Assembly: GCA_905250125.1 (NCBI GenBank)
Contig: CAJNOL010000388.1
Span: forward strand, 83,458-147,457
Length of the DNA: 64,000 bases
Reading direction: 5' to 3'
Source of the DNA: Rotaria sordida
Lineage: Eukaryota > Rotifera > Eurotatoria > Philodinida > Philodinidae
Program-made: the position numbers and the translations under genes
Notes under the pieces: model-generated
What the model saw: only the letters and a program-made list of their open reading frames with translations
The model's database searches: none
Told to the model about the DNA's origin: nothing
In this document: piece by piece, positions 1 through 12,800 of the stretch
Position numbering within the stretch: the stretch's first letter is position 1
Layout: every line of letters begins with the position of its first letter

Positions 1-177
1 ATTTCCTCGTAAACTGATGAAATTTTTAATTTACGAAGATAGTTGATTTAAATTTGATAATTCCATTTCTTTATTTGATTTCATTGTGAATAACAGAAAT
101 ATATTTTTTTCTATTTTCAAGATACCAATTCCATTCGAATTCGTTATCAGAAACATCGTTATCGAAATTATCGTCGC

Positions 178-2227
178 ATGCAAACATCATTTTCATTACC
201 TGTTAATACTGATGTAATCAATACAGAATCAATTTATATATTACCAAATAGTAATTTATCAATAACATTTCGTTTTTTACGTCCTGGTGATCAATTCGAA
301 GTAAAATCTCTTTGTCATGATTGGTTTCCAATTGAATATCCAGATAAATGGTATAATGATATAGTTCAAAATAAAAAATATTTTACTTTAGCAGCATGTG
401 ATAATTTAACACAAAATATTATTGCTTTAATTATTGCTAATATAATTCCATTAAATAATTGTAGTCGTGAAGATCAACAAATTTTACATAAAAAATTTTT
501 ATTAACAACATCAGTTTGTTATATACTTATATTAGGTGTTGTTAAAGAATATCGACGATTANNNNNNNNNNAAAATCATTTCGATATTGTTTACATTTAC
601 CATATTATTATTTTATTAAAAATGAATATTTAGATGCATATTGTTTTGCTCATTATATTAATGGTAAGATTTATATAATACAAAATTCGAGTAGATGTTT
701 GTTTTTTCTTCTCATTCATTTACATAGAAGAACTTAATGAACTGGTCACGAATATATTTAGTTTTTATTTTGATTCAATCACACTATTTGAATGAAAATG
801 TAGAATTAATAGAATTAAAAAAATCCTCTCTAAAATATATACTTTCAATATATCTGATAGCACATATTTGTGAATATTATTGTAAATCTATTTAGTTTTT
901 TGTAAGAAAAAATATAAGTAAATATTTTTTATCTTATTAGAAGTTCCAGATTATGAACTATAAAAGAAATGCACATTTGTTCTTTGTTCAATTGTTAAGA
1001 AAATTGAATTCTTTTCTTATTCGGTGACAAAATCAAATAACAAAAAAATTGTTAGCGCAATTCCTATGAGATTGAAATGTGAAAAACTATTCAGCTGCTC
1101 TTATTAATCATAAGGAAATTGTTTTATTTTATCTATTTTGAGACACATTCGGTCACCATACTTTTACTGATTCCTCCGAAATGCAACAAGAAAGTAATAC
1201 ACATATACATATGAAACGAGACATTATTGATATACAATCTGTGTTTGTATGTCAACAATGTCTGCCACATCTGTGATTTGTCATTACTAAGATGTCTGTC
1301 ATTTTTGTTTATTTAGCTCTGGAATAAACTAATGTTCCACATTGTAGAGCCCATCGAGTTAGTTCCGAGTCCAAAAATTTAGGACCTAATGAACTTTAGT
1401 CGTCTAAGAAATGCATAGGATGCACTAATCACTGAATACAAAAAGCCGGAAAAAGTATCCCGTATCTTTGCAGTGACGATATAATCTGGATTGAAAAATT
1501 CCACTGAGAGTATCAAAAGTGTGATTCAGATCACAAAAATGTTCAATAAATCGATCAACTTTCCCTTGCGATACTTGTTCGCTATCGATCTCCGTCATAA
1601 TATTTAGTCTGTTATGACTAGTTGTTAAGACGCCTGCCAGATTTCTATCCTCTATACTCCAATATTCCTTATAGATCATGTTTCATAAAAGTAAACAATA
1701 AAACAGAATCTAAAAAAGACAAATAAGCACTTTTGTAGTTCACTAAATACGTGTCATCAGATATGTTAGAGATATCTATTGTAGAGAGGTTTTTCTTAAT
1801 CGTCTCTAAGTCTAATCAAATAAGATTTTTCTACTCAGGTTTTAATACTAAATCAGAATAAAATATTTTCATAAAATCCAAGAAAACAATATAATTGAAA
1901 TTTTACAATTTCTATTTAAAAAAAATAGCGAGTTCATATTTTGCCAATTCAACATTTTCAATCAAACATTCACTCGAATTTTGCATTATATACATTTGAA
2001 AATAAGTTCAAGAAATTATCATTTATTTTTTTATTTATATTTATTTAGGTGGTTATCCACCTTTTACTCTATCGGATTTCTTCTCTAATATATGGATATA
2101 TTTAATGCGAGCAAATCCTTGTCATTTATTTAATACAATACGATATTTTGTAAAAAACAAATTCATATTTTCAGATTCTTATCAACGTACATCATCATCA
2201 TATAAACAGATCTCACGTATTATATGA
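178..2227 (+). CDS. NAA60: N-alpha-acetyltransferase 60 (NAA60/HAT4-like), broken by an assembly gap
   Basis: GNAT-fold acetyltransferase; the family acetylates N-termini of membrane proteins at the Golgi. Two exons are visible: 178-663 and 2049-2227, with GT-AG intron 664-2048. The N-terminal part shows the family signatures LCHDWFPIEYPDKWY and YILILGVVKEYRR. The second exon starts with GGYPPFTLSDFF, matching the conserved GGHPPW region, and ends in a hydrophobic/basic tail like the Golgi-anchoring C-terminus. Ten Ns at 562-571 remove the acetyl-CoA loop ([RQ]xxGxG) and about 50 residues. The reading frame after the gap differs from the one before it; in the frame leading into exon 2 it reads YCLHLPYYYFIKNEYLDAY, as the family does. 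The apparent stop at 631-633 is therefore a gap artefact. An AATAAA lies at 2255-2260. The start at 178 is the first in-frame ATG; an upstream exon ending near 122 (CAG/AAG acceptor-like) is possible. Identity is firm, full sequence is not. Confidence 0.88.
562..571. other. assembly gap (10 N) inside NAA60
   Basis: Ten Ns sit between codons for KEYRRL and the region leading to YYYFIKNEY. By comparison with the family, roughly 50 codons (about 150 bp, perhaps with an intron) are missing, so the length 10 is a placeholder. The acetyl-CoA-binding motif falls in the hole. Confidence 0.97.
664..2048 (+). other. NAA60 intron with a fragment of a dispersed repeat
   Basis: Long intron with GTAAG donor and TTTAG acceptor. 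No coding exon is visible. At about 1345-1385 it carries a fragment of the dispersed family seen at 30.2 kb (core like TAGAGCCCATCGAG then GAGTCCAAAAATTT). At about 1049-1085 a GTTAGCGCAAT-containing stretch resembles 63810-63850. Confidence 0.6.
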
Positions 2228-5051
2228 CTTAATTATGATTATATTTAAATCAATAATAAAAAAGCGTGTGGGTGATCGTTTTCAAAATTTCTTTTTTTTT
2301 TCTGTGTTATGTCAATGAAATACTACAATGTTTGTTTGTTTTCCTTTTTTTTTAACACGATTTATACAATGACGAAAATATGAATCTTATTAATCTATAG
2401 TCAAGAAAATAAAAACAAGTCTTGAATTATATTGACGTTGATGTATGATAAATGATGCGGATGTATAAAAATGCATTTCAGCTATTTTTGATTTTCAAAC
2501 TTAAAATTTAATTGAATCATATATAAAATGAAAGAACAATGGCCAGTTACTTATTGATACAAGTCAGCAATGTGTGCATTCATTTGACAGAAAATAAAGA
2601 TGAAGATTAATTCAAAATAACGTTTTGAATCTATGAGACTGTATGCAAATCTTCGGTTGTTTAAATTTTGAGACTGAAATATTTATATATATTTCATTCG
2701 TCATTTAATTATTGTGTTAATGAAAATTTCTTCTACATTTAGTTGATTTCATATTTGATAGAGTTTTTCAAACATTACAAAACGTACTAGTTTTTTTACG
2801 GTTTAAAAGGGTAGGGCACATAACAAAATTGATATTTGATGACTTTCAAGTAAAATAATACTTGTTTCACTTCAAACAAGTATCATATTTAGAATCAACA
2901 CAAAAAAAAATGAGTCGACTTATGTATATTTCAAATTTTTTCTGCAACTTTTTTTTTCCTCATCAAATTTTCACCTCTGAACTTCCCTTCAGGAATGTAT
3001 GTAAAAATAAATTTAATCAAAATAATAGTTTTATTGTTTAGTTACTCACCTTTTTTAGCCTTAAAAAAAATATTTTACAAGTGTAGAACTTTTTTTTTTC
3101 ATTGTAACAATGAGTTTTTAATTAAATTTATTTTTTCACACATTCCTGAAAAGATCGAAAGGTGAAAATTTGATCAGAAACAAAAGTCATAAAAAAAATT
3201 TGAAATATACATACGTCGACTCAATTTTTTTAGGCTGATTTGAAATATAATATTTGTTTGAAGTGAAACGAGTATTATTCTTCTTCAAAAATCGTCAAAT
3301 ATCAGTTTTGTTATATAATCTACTTTTTTTTAAACTGTACAAACTAGTTTGTTTTGTAGTATTTAAAAAGTTCTATCGAACACGTAGTGAACTAAGTGTG
3401 AAGAAAATTTCATTAACACAGTAATTAAATGACAAATATAATGCATAAAAAAAGCATTATTTTAAATGAATTTTTCTCGTATGAACAAACAACTAGCAGA
3501 ATAAGTTCAAATCATTCTTCATCTTTGTTTACTGTCAAATAAATATTCACATTACTAACTGCACATTTAGTAGGTCATGAAGACCAGGTATGTTCACAGC
3601 TATGATTGAATCAAAATGATTAATTAGATTGAACCTTGAGAAAATCTAATGAAGTTGAAATGCATTCTTGTGCACTTCCGTCCTTTGCACTTTCAATTTA
3701 TAAGACTTTTTAATATGAGTTGTTTTTATTAGAAACGCCTAGATTGTCGTATAAGGTCTTTTTTTTTTTTAAGATATGGAATATTTGTAAAATGAGAACG
3801 AGTAAAAAAAAAAAGCATATTAGCTTTTAATTTCCTATTATAGATGGAAGTGTCTACTCTTGTATGTGTGATATAAAGGATCAACTTTTGTATGATGAAA
3901 TTTCTATCCTACATTGCTTAAAAATAAAACACAAAGGAAATGAAGCAAATTGTTAAGATTTAATAATAAGTAAATAATTCAACTGTTAGACTATTAGTAT
4001 TTTTTTGTTTTATCAAAATCTACATAATTAAATATGCATCATCGCTTTATTCGAAATAATAAGATTATAAAGCATGCTAATTTCTTTATAATATTAATCA
4101 ATAGAATTAAAAGATGTTTTATTTCATATTGTCAACATATTATAATCAATTATACACTAGATTTAAAACTAAAGAAGATTAATTCAACATGAACGAGAAA
4201 ATCTTTTTCTTTACTTCTTAAAGATTAAATGAAATAGAATGTGAATAATTTTTAAGGAATTTTAAGAAGTATTTATAATCATTCTTGATTATATTGTATT
4301 AATTATCATTAATTCATTTTTTTTTTTTCTTTTCATCTAATTCAGTTCATCTGAATGCACAAAAGTAGAAGTAATCTTCTGCCATTTTCTGTATATAATG
4401 ACTTATTTTTATAAAAAAAACTATAAAAACTTTTCAGTTTTCTTTTTTCATCTTATGAATTAGCCATATATACCTCAAAATTCTTCAATATTGAACATAC
4501 TGATATCTATTATTATTTACGAAAACAAAAAAAAAATGAATGTAAAAATATTGATGATGCTTATTATGTGAAGATATAACATAGAGAATGAGTGAAATCA
4601 AAGAAAGAAAAGATATAAAGCTTAAAGGCTTTTAGAGATTCATTCATTTATCTTTTTTTTCACGTATCTGTAAATGCAATTTGTTTTCTTTAATTCGTTT
4701 GTCGATATAGTAGAAACATTAAAAAGCTCTTTTTTTTCCGGTTTATCATCATTCTAGTGACTATCCATTAGTTTAGTATCATTTGTTATATATTTTTTAG
4801 AATCTCATCATAGTATTCTTTTTTTATCGGAAAGAGAATGAAAAAATATTTTTTTCGCACCATCTTCACATTATTCACGTTCTTAATTTAATTATACGAT
4901 GTAGGATTTCTATAAATAACATGTTTTTCTTTTATTTATTAAGAGACAAATAGATAAAATATTTGTGTTTTGTTTTTTTTTCTTTCACATCAATACATAT
5001 ACAAACAGACATAAAATATTATTTCAAACAAAACGAAAAATAACGACTATG
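2228..5051. other. intergenic between convergent NAA60 and SLC24
   Basis: No gene seen. The interval holds the fold-back repeat at 2693-3441, long A and T runs, and the 3' ends of both flanking genes. AATAAA at 2255 serves NAA60; TTTATT at about 4931-4940 is the reverse-strand polyadenylation signal for SLC24. Confidence 0.6.
2693..3441. repeat. fold-back repeat, about 310-bp imperfect arms
   Basis: The left arm (about 2693-3010) returns in reverse complement at about 3118-3441. Examples are TCATTTAATTATTGTG at 2701 against its complement near 3418-3434, and the ATGAGTCGACTTATGTATAT block near 2910 against its complement near 3210-3225. Arms are diverged, with several indels. No open reading frame lies inside. 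It looks like a decayed palindromic, MITE-type element. Confidence 0.7.
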
Positions 5052-7041
5052 TCATTTTTGACATGGTTCAGCATGGAAGCGACCAAATATATTCAATTCA
5101 AATAGACACATTAATGTTATGACAGACAACCAACTAATAATAAGAAAAATTCCATAGAATTTTGTTAAACGACATCGATTTATAAAGAATGTTATTAAAA
5201 ATGTAACAATTGCAATAAAAAGAATAATTGTTGAATAAACTAATCCTCGTGAATGAATTTCAACATAATAAGGAATATTTGTATTTATTGTTGTTAAACT
5301 ACCATCATTTGATGAACTTGATGATAAGACAGCTAAATTTGGATCACTCATAAATGGTACAGTTTCATATGGTGTTGATTGATAAGTAAATCTCATTAAA
5401 TTACGAAATAACCATGGTATACCTAAACCCATTAAAATATCAAATACATTTGAACCAATTGAACCAGCAATAGCCATTTCTGGATGACCACGTCGTGTCA
5501 TAACAATAGCTGAAAAAATTTCTTCAATTGATGAACCAACAGCTAATATTGTTAAACCCATAATACTATCTCGAATATTTAAAGTTGATCCAACAATGAC
5601 AACAAGCCATACAAGAAAATAAGCAAGGCCAGCAACCTATATATCATTGATAAAGAACAATTATATATCTAGATTTATTTACACATATTATTTACCCAAA
5701 TAGTTGACATGACAAATGTAAGCATATAATAATTATGAAAAACTTCTTTTCGACAATCTGGTATTGTTATATGCATAAGTAAACGAACTGGATACATAAG
5801 AATCCATTTAATTATTTTATATTTTTTTGTTGGTAATTTAAGTGGATCAAATATTTCTGTTGCATTAGCAACTATTTGATGATTATCTAATGTATCTTTA
5901 AGACGTTTTCGACATGGTTTAAATGTTGAACGTCGTTTTCTATAATGATTACTAATTGATGTTGTATTCATTGCAACAGATTCTGAAACTGATCGTGCAC
6001 GTGTTGTTATATTTTGTTCTAATTCAACATTATCATTTAATGTTTGTAATTGTTCAGAATGACGTCCACTAGATTTTCGATGTGTTTGATTTGATGAATT
6101 TCCATGTATTAAACGTGATAAACGATCATTAAATTTTAATATAGCCACATAAATTAAATACAATATAACAAGTGCAAATGCTTCATACCAATAAACACGT
6201 TGATCATATATTATTATAAATAGAACAACAACGGCAATACAATAAAATCCACCATCGCGTACAATTGGATATGAATCTAATTCACATACTGTTGTTGAAA
6301 TAAGTGCACATAAAGCAATAACAAAAAGAACATTGAAAACAGCTGAGCCGAGAATAGTGCCCACTTTAAAAAAGAAAAAGGAAAAAGATATTAAATTTGA
6401 AATAACTTTTGTTAAAATAAGTTCTTTCATTCGTTTCAAAATAAGCAGCTTTTCCTTCCTGTTTTGTCTTTATTCTATATTTAGCAAAAATAGATAGATA
6501 ATGTTAATGTTTTCCCATTTTCTATATAATTATAGATCATTAGAAATATGTTTATTCAGTTTTCATGGTTCTAACTTACGAGCAATATCCGATTTGACGA
6601 AGAAAACACCAACTATGGATGTAAAAAATTCCGAAGCTGATGTTGCTAATGCCATAAAAGTAGCTCCGGCAACATCCTATTAGACATCAAATAGATATGT
6701 CATACATGTTATATTTAAATTCATACCGGAGTTAAATTTAAATTATAACTTATTTTTTCTAAAGCCGATGCAAAATAATCATCACAAACAATTTCAATAG
6801 CAGCAAATGAATAGAGTATAAGTACAATATGAAGTAGAACACCGCCGTTACGACGTTGTTCATCTGTAAAAAATAATGATGGAAATTGATCAATTGATGC
6901 TAATTCACATTTATTTTTTTGATAATTTAATGTTGATTCATTTATTTTTGCTTCATATAGTGAAAGTGTATTTGTTGTTGAAAAAAATATTTGAAATATA
7001 GTTCCAAAAAGAATAGTTAATAAAATTTTATGTCGAATCAT
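5052..7041 (-). CDS. K+-dependent Na+/Ca2+ exchanger, SLC24/NCKX family, variant alpha repeats
   Basis: Minus-strand gene in four exons: 7041-6727, 6676-6580, 6363-5696 and 5636-5052, giving 554 aa, near the family's usual 550-650. It predicts a signal-anchor (residues 1 to about 27), TM clusters on both sides of a hydrophilic loop (about 195-330), and two alpha repeats. Alpha-1 starts DVAGATFMALATSASEFF (residues 106-123) and runs into LGTILGSAVFN. Alpha-2 is MGLTILAVGSSIEEIF followed by GSIGSNVFDILMGLG (residues 386-432). The acidic residue of alpha-1 (E121, like E188 of human NCKX2) and the D of NVFD (D426) are kept. Human AAGGSAPE reads ALATSASE here, and SIPD reads SIEE (D to E at 399). 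The family swaps Na+ for Ca2+ plus K+ across the plasma membrane. The paralogue number cannot be assigned. An acceptor-like TTCTTCAG ends 8 nt before the ATG. Confidence 0.88.
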
Positions 7042-9886
7042 GATAATTACTGAAGAATATTATTAATAATATTCATCTCTATAAAAAGAAAAACAAACAA
7101 AACTAGAAATCTTTTTAGGATTAATAAATGCAACAATTTTACATAAAACTAATTATTGAATAATTTATCTTCTGCTTATTTTCTATAAACAAAAACTTAT
7201 TTCATTCAAGTACTGTCACTAACTTATAGTTAAAGAGAGAAAAGACAAGAAGAAAAAAAAGAGGACAACGTCATTAGTGATGCTAAGCAACTAGTTAATA
7301 TTAACGGAAGAAGAAGAAGAAAGAAAAAAAGCACTAGAAGTTTTAACATTACCTATCTTAAATAATAGTACTACTATCTTTTTTTTTCTTTGTTGATGGT
7401 TAATCATCATTGATTTTTATTGATGAGTATTCAATTGACTAATGATATAAACCGTTTTCTCTGGATCTCTTTCTTTTAATATGGATTTATAAGTGGAAGC
7501 TACTTGGTTGCCTACTCCAATAAAGAATCACTATCACATTGTTTAGACAACATCATTAATGTTATAAAGACAAGAGAGCGACAGGAGCAGTTGTATGCAT
7601 ATACAACCAAAAAAAAAAAATTATAATCATAATAAAAATGATTGTTTTTCCCCTGTTGCACTCTCGTTCTCGCCAACTCGTCTAGTTAACCGTTTGTCTC
7701 TCTACTTCTGTCGTTTCTCGCTCTTTCTCTCTTTTCTATCTCGTTGTGTGACACTAAGAAAGAAAAGGATAGCTGACTACCAGACTCTCTTGCGTGAAAA
7801 AATGCTATAACAAGCGACATAACGGCCGAAGAAGAGCTTACCAAGCCGGTTCCTTCTTCTTCTTCTTCTTCTTTTTATTCTTTTGTATGCAATATAGCAC
7901 AAGATATGAACGAACAGGATTTGTTGCTGGTGTCGCACGCAAAGGCATATGAACATAATTTACATTCTCGAAATTACAAAATAGAAGAAAAATTAACAAT
8001 AAAAAGAAGAAGAGAACGCATAGAAATCTAAAACCAAATGAAAAAAAAAAAAGTGTAAGAAAGAAAGAAAGAAAGAAACAGTGAATATGACCCAAGATTT
8101 ATTTCTCATCTAAAAACAATTAGGTCAATGAATTTAAAGAACATCTAATGATATGTTTTTTGTTCTTCTTTCTTTCTTTATAATACTAAATAACACCTAT
8201 ATTATTTATATGAACAATTCGATAATATCATTTTCTTTTTTTATACCTTGCTTATAATAAACTATGCACATTAATATCAATTGTATGCCTAAAGCATCAT
8301 AGACTAGAACTTTATGTGATTGCCAAAGAGCTACTTATAAATAACGCATTTACTTACGCATAAGAAGAAGAGAAATGTTTTTATTGTGCTTATTTGTTGG
8401 TTTTTTAGCATCCCATAGGAATATACTTAGCCGGTTCAATCGACTTAGTACGCACATTGCACGCATGTAACAATTGAATTGTAAATGCATACATCCCGTC
8501 CGTCATACTTCATAGTGTCACTTCCGCCTGGCAAGCATCAAAAGATAGGGAGGGATAGAAAAAACAGATATATATATATATATATATATATATAAATGAA
8601 TATACTAATGCTCAACCGAAAAACAAATCAAGCTTATTACAAAGACAACATATTACGATGATTCGCATTACTGAAATTATTAATACTATAGGATTATTTA
8701 TTATTCTCATTTAAGACAAGCTGTATTATCAAAGTCTTCTTATGAGTTTTTTTTTTATAGAACAAACACTAAAATAAGTATACTAGATATAGACTTATAA
8801 AGGAGAAATGATCTGATTTTCATACTTAATTGAAAACATATGGTCCTTAGTTTTTCTACACTTTAATAAGCATAGAATAGGAATCTCAAGGGCATATAAT
8901 GTGCCAAAAGCTTTCAATTGTATTTTTTTTTCTTTTGACATGGCCTACAAAAAAAAAAAAAGAATAAGTAATTTTACACAAGTCATGATGATTTCCCGCT
9001 GAACGTTTCAATTAGGTTTATAAATAATTTATTTTTAATGGATGTTTTCAGGGAACGACAACTAGCAAAACGTTTTCTCAACCGTAGAATAACTTTTGAA
9101 AAAAAAAAAGATCTATATAGAAAATTGAATCAATTTAAATTATTTAATGAATATGATTTTATTTGATACAAAATAAAATGATAAAAACTACCGATTGAAA
9201 AATATTTATAAATACCGATTTTAGATTAGATTTATCGGAGAACTTTTTTTTTTTTCATAAGAATCGACTAATGTAACTGAAACCAACACAAAAAAAAAAG
9301 GGAATAAGTTATTCTAATCGAATTCAAATTACAAGCAAATGTTAAGACAAACAAAAAATGCTTTTCAAAAGAATTCCTTCGAGATTTAATGAAGTAGTTT
9401 TTATTGCAAATCAGAAACTTTCTAAGAAGATTGCGTTCAGTTTATGAATTATAATGTTCTATAATGAGAGAGAATATGCTATATGAAATTATCAATTTTT
9501 TTTTGTTTTGTATTGTAAAAATTTTCTAGATAATCTTTTTTTCTATAATACTATAGATAATTTATTTCCTTCAAATAATAATATTATTTCATTTAATGAG
9601 AAGAAAAAAAAACCTACAAAACGAATCATAAATTCTATATGATTAATATTTAAATTTTCTCATTATATGCATGACTAAAATGTCTTTGAACTATATATCA
9701 AATGTATTTGTTCTTGTTTATAGTCACTTATCGAAAACAGAAACATTTATATCATAGAAACAAGAAAAAAAAGTAGAACAATTCCTTGTTGAATGAAAGG
9801 AATACAATCGAAAAAGAAAACAACTAAGATATTATAACAGTCATTATATGCTTTTTTTTTTTATTTTTTTCTTTTTTTTTTTTTGT
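7042..9886. other. intergenic between SLC24 and TOMM70
   Basis: No gene seen. The left part upstream of SLC24 holds purine-rich AAGAAG tracts (about 7240-7330), pyrimidine tracts (7850-7880) and a (TA)n run (8569-8595). Right of that is A/T-rich filler. The reverse-strand AATAAA of TOMM70 lies in the T-rich stretch at about 9855-9885. Confidence 0.55.
8569..8595. repeat. (TA)n microsatellite
   Basis: Uninterrupted alternating TA, about 13 units, in the intergenic region upstream of SLC24. A similar run occurs at 22494-22516. Confidence 0.9.
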
Positions 9887-12800
9887 TTATGCCATACCAC
9901 CCATCCAATTAGGTAATGGACCAGCTTGTGGGAAACCACCTGGTAAATTTAGATTAAGACGTTTGATAGCTCGACCTTGTGCACGAATAGCATAAAGTAA
10001 TGCAGCGTATTGTAGAAGTTTTTCTTCACCACGTGTACATTGAATTGCACGTTCATATAAACTTGCAGCTTCTTCGAATTGATTTCTAAATAATAAAAAA
10101 AAAAATTTTTTTTTTTTTATATAAAAATAAATAAAAATTACATACTGATTGCATTTAAATATAGCAAACATAGTTAAAACAGTTTCATTTGAAGGATCAA
10201 GTTCAAGTGCTTCAATATAAAGTTTTTCAGCTTCAGTATTATTTGATGGATCACTTGACATTAAACAATTACTAAAGAAAATATTTAATCAATAATTTTA
10301 TATAAAATTTAAAGAATAAATATGAGAACAATATGATTTTTCAGGATATACTTAAATGAATTGATTACATTTCAAAATTATTACAGAATAGGTCATAAAT
10401 AGCAATACGATAAAAAAAAATTGAAATATCTCCACATTGGTTCAATCAAATGAGCTGATTTTTTGGTAAGTGATAGAAGTTTATTCAATGATTTTTTTTC
10501 TCTGATATTTGCTGTACAAACTGATGTATTTTGAAGGTCTTAACGACGTCTTATCAAGACCTATGAACATGAAAGAAAGTTGGAATTGAATTTGACTCCG
10601 ACTTGGTTTCGTGTCCGGATATCTCTATAAAACATTGTTGGAATTTCTAAAATACATCAGTTTGTACAACAAATATCAGAGAACAAAATTCGACTGTTTA
10701 AAAAAATTCATATGTTAGAATTGAACTTTTAGTAAAAAAATTTAGTTGATTCCGTGCAGAGCTCTGGGATAAGGTAAGCAAATATTACTATTAAACATTA
10801 TTGTTGGTATCACGGAAGCAATTTTATCTGTTATTAAGTAGAACATACACATATGTAGCTTTTCAAAGATAATTATCAGTGATTATTCGAGATGTGCGAG
10901 ACTAAGTTTTCTTGATCTCGTTCTTGGTGATTTAAGTTTTTCTGGTCACACTTCCGATCTGGAGAAAACTATTCCAGAATTTATTTGTATCATATGTAAA
11001 AAAATCTTTCAATACTCTTTTTTTTTTTGGATTTATTTAGTCGATCACTAGAACTTTTTTAGTTCATCTCTTTTGAATTATATTCTGATTGATATAATTT
11101 ATAAGATAATTAGCTTACAATTATAGAATATTTAACTATAATCTTGAGTTCCGATTAGGATGACTTTTTTTCTCGTAGTCTCGGTGATCGAGATTAGAGT
11201 TGGTCTCATAGGTCTCTATTTATCATCTAAGAGAATAATAATAAGAAATCAAAATGAATTTTATGATACTGCATATTGATGTATATAGAACAGATTTTGC
11301 AGAACTAATGTACGTGCTATAATTAAAGAGAAGTGGATGTTAACTCAATAACTCGACAACACCAACAGTTAGCTATCTGTGGTTTTCAGGAAACAGAAGA
11401 GAAAAACTCCGGATGTCGTTTTGTGTGAGAGTATATTAGATAAAATTATCCTAGAAGCCACCATCTGCGAAAAACATTTAAAAATTGCATGAGAATGGTG
11501 TTCTGTTTCTATGTAATTCTGACATGGCTCTTTAAATAGAAGGATTTTAGATCTATAGTTTACGACAGGAATCAGATGATTATTTCAATGTTGAACAAAC
11601 AAAAATTATGTATCTATTCGGTCAAATAATATTGAATTCTGTTGATTTTTTTATCAAATATCCTTGAAACAAAATACAATTTTCATGCATTGTTTTTGAG
11701 CGTTTTGCGAATATGATGAGTTTTAAAATAACTTTGTCTTATATATTATCACGCAAAAAGGCATCCGGAGTTCTCTGCTCTTACGAGTGATGAAAACAGC
11801 AAGTCACTAGACGTTTTCGAATAATTCAGATTACACCTACCGCTCTTTAATTCTGACGAGAACATTACTTTAAAAGTTAACAGTTACAAAATTTCAGATT
11901 TCCAAACATAGAACATAAGTTTTTTGCAATCTGTTGTTTTGATACTCAAAAGGATGTAATTATTTGTATTACTTCTAGAGTGCAAATTTCACCATTTAAG
12001 CTGACTAGTTTTTAAAAATTTGCTCTGCGCGAATCCATAGATTTCATTTTGACTTTTTATTCTCTCCGATGACAACTGGAAATTATTTGTAAAACCCTTC
12101 ATATGTATTGTTTTTTACTTTATTCATATGAAAAAGAACCTTCAATAAACTTCTACTACTAATCAGAAAAAATCAGTCCATTCGAGCGAACTGAAGCAAA
12201 GATATTTCAATTTTCTATCGTAATACTATTTATAGCCTACTCCATGTAATTTATAAAATCATTTATTTTCGATTGGTTTGACTAAAAAGTTTAAAATCAT
12301 TTTCTAATAATGAATAGATATTAAAGATTTCGAATTATAAATCTAGTAATAATAACTATATTTATCCGAAATTTCAAAATCCATATTATGAAAATTATAT
12401 CATTAAAAGACTTTGTATTGACAGAATATTTTATATTGAACTATTCAAAAACTTCACAAGGTAGAATTACGTAAAAAGTAAGAATTTGAAAACAAAGAAC
12501 TCTATCAGACACTGCAAGCTGACATGCTCTTTCAAATAAAAATAAACTAATTATACACACTTAGAGCCAACAGAGAAATTTCAATTGCCAAATGAGCTAT
12601 TTTTGACCTTTGTTTGATGAATATCTCTTGAAAGCATCATAGTATAGAGTTAAAACTTTTCACATAGTTTATCTGTTACAATTCAAACATATCTTGAAAA
12701 TTTCATTTGATTCAAATGTATCTTGCTCAAGATCGATTTTTCAAAGACGAGGGACACAGTGTGCATTTTTTGCATGGCAGACGAACATGGGACTTTCATT

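Noticed and set aside
1425-1679. 84-residue minus-strand open frame inside the NAA60 intron
   Set aside because: No recognisable motif, no splice partners, and it abuts a dispersed repeat fragment.
7595-8095. Ser/Phe/Lys-rich open frames on both strands
   Set aside because: They follow pyrimidine and (TTC)n tracts; no conservation signal.
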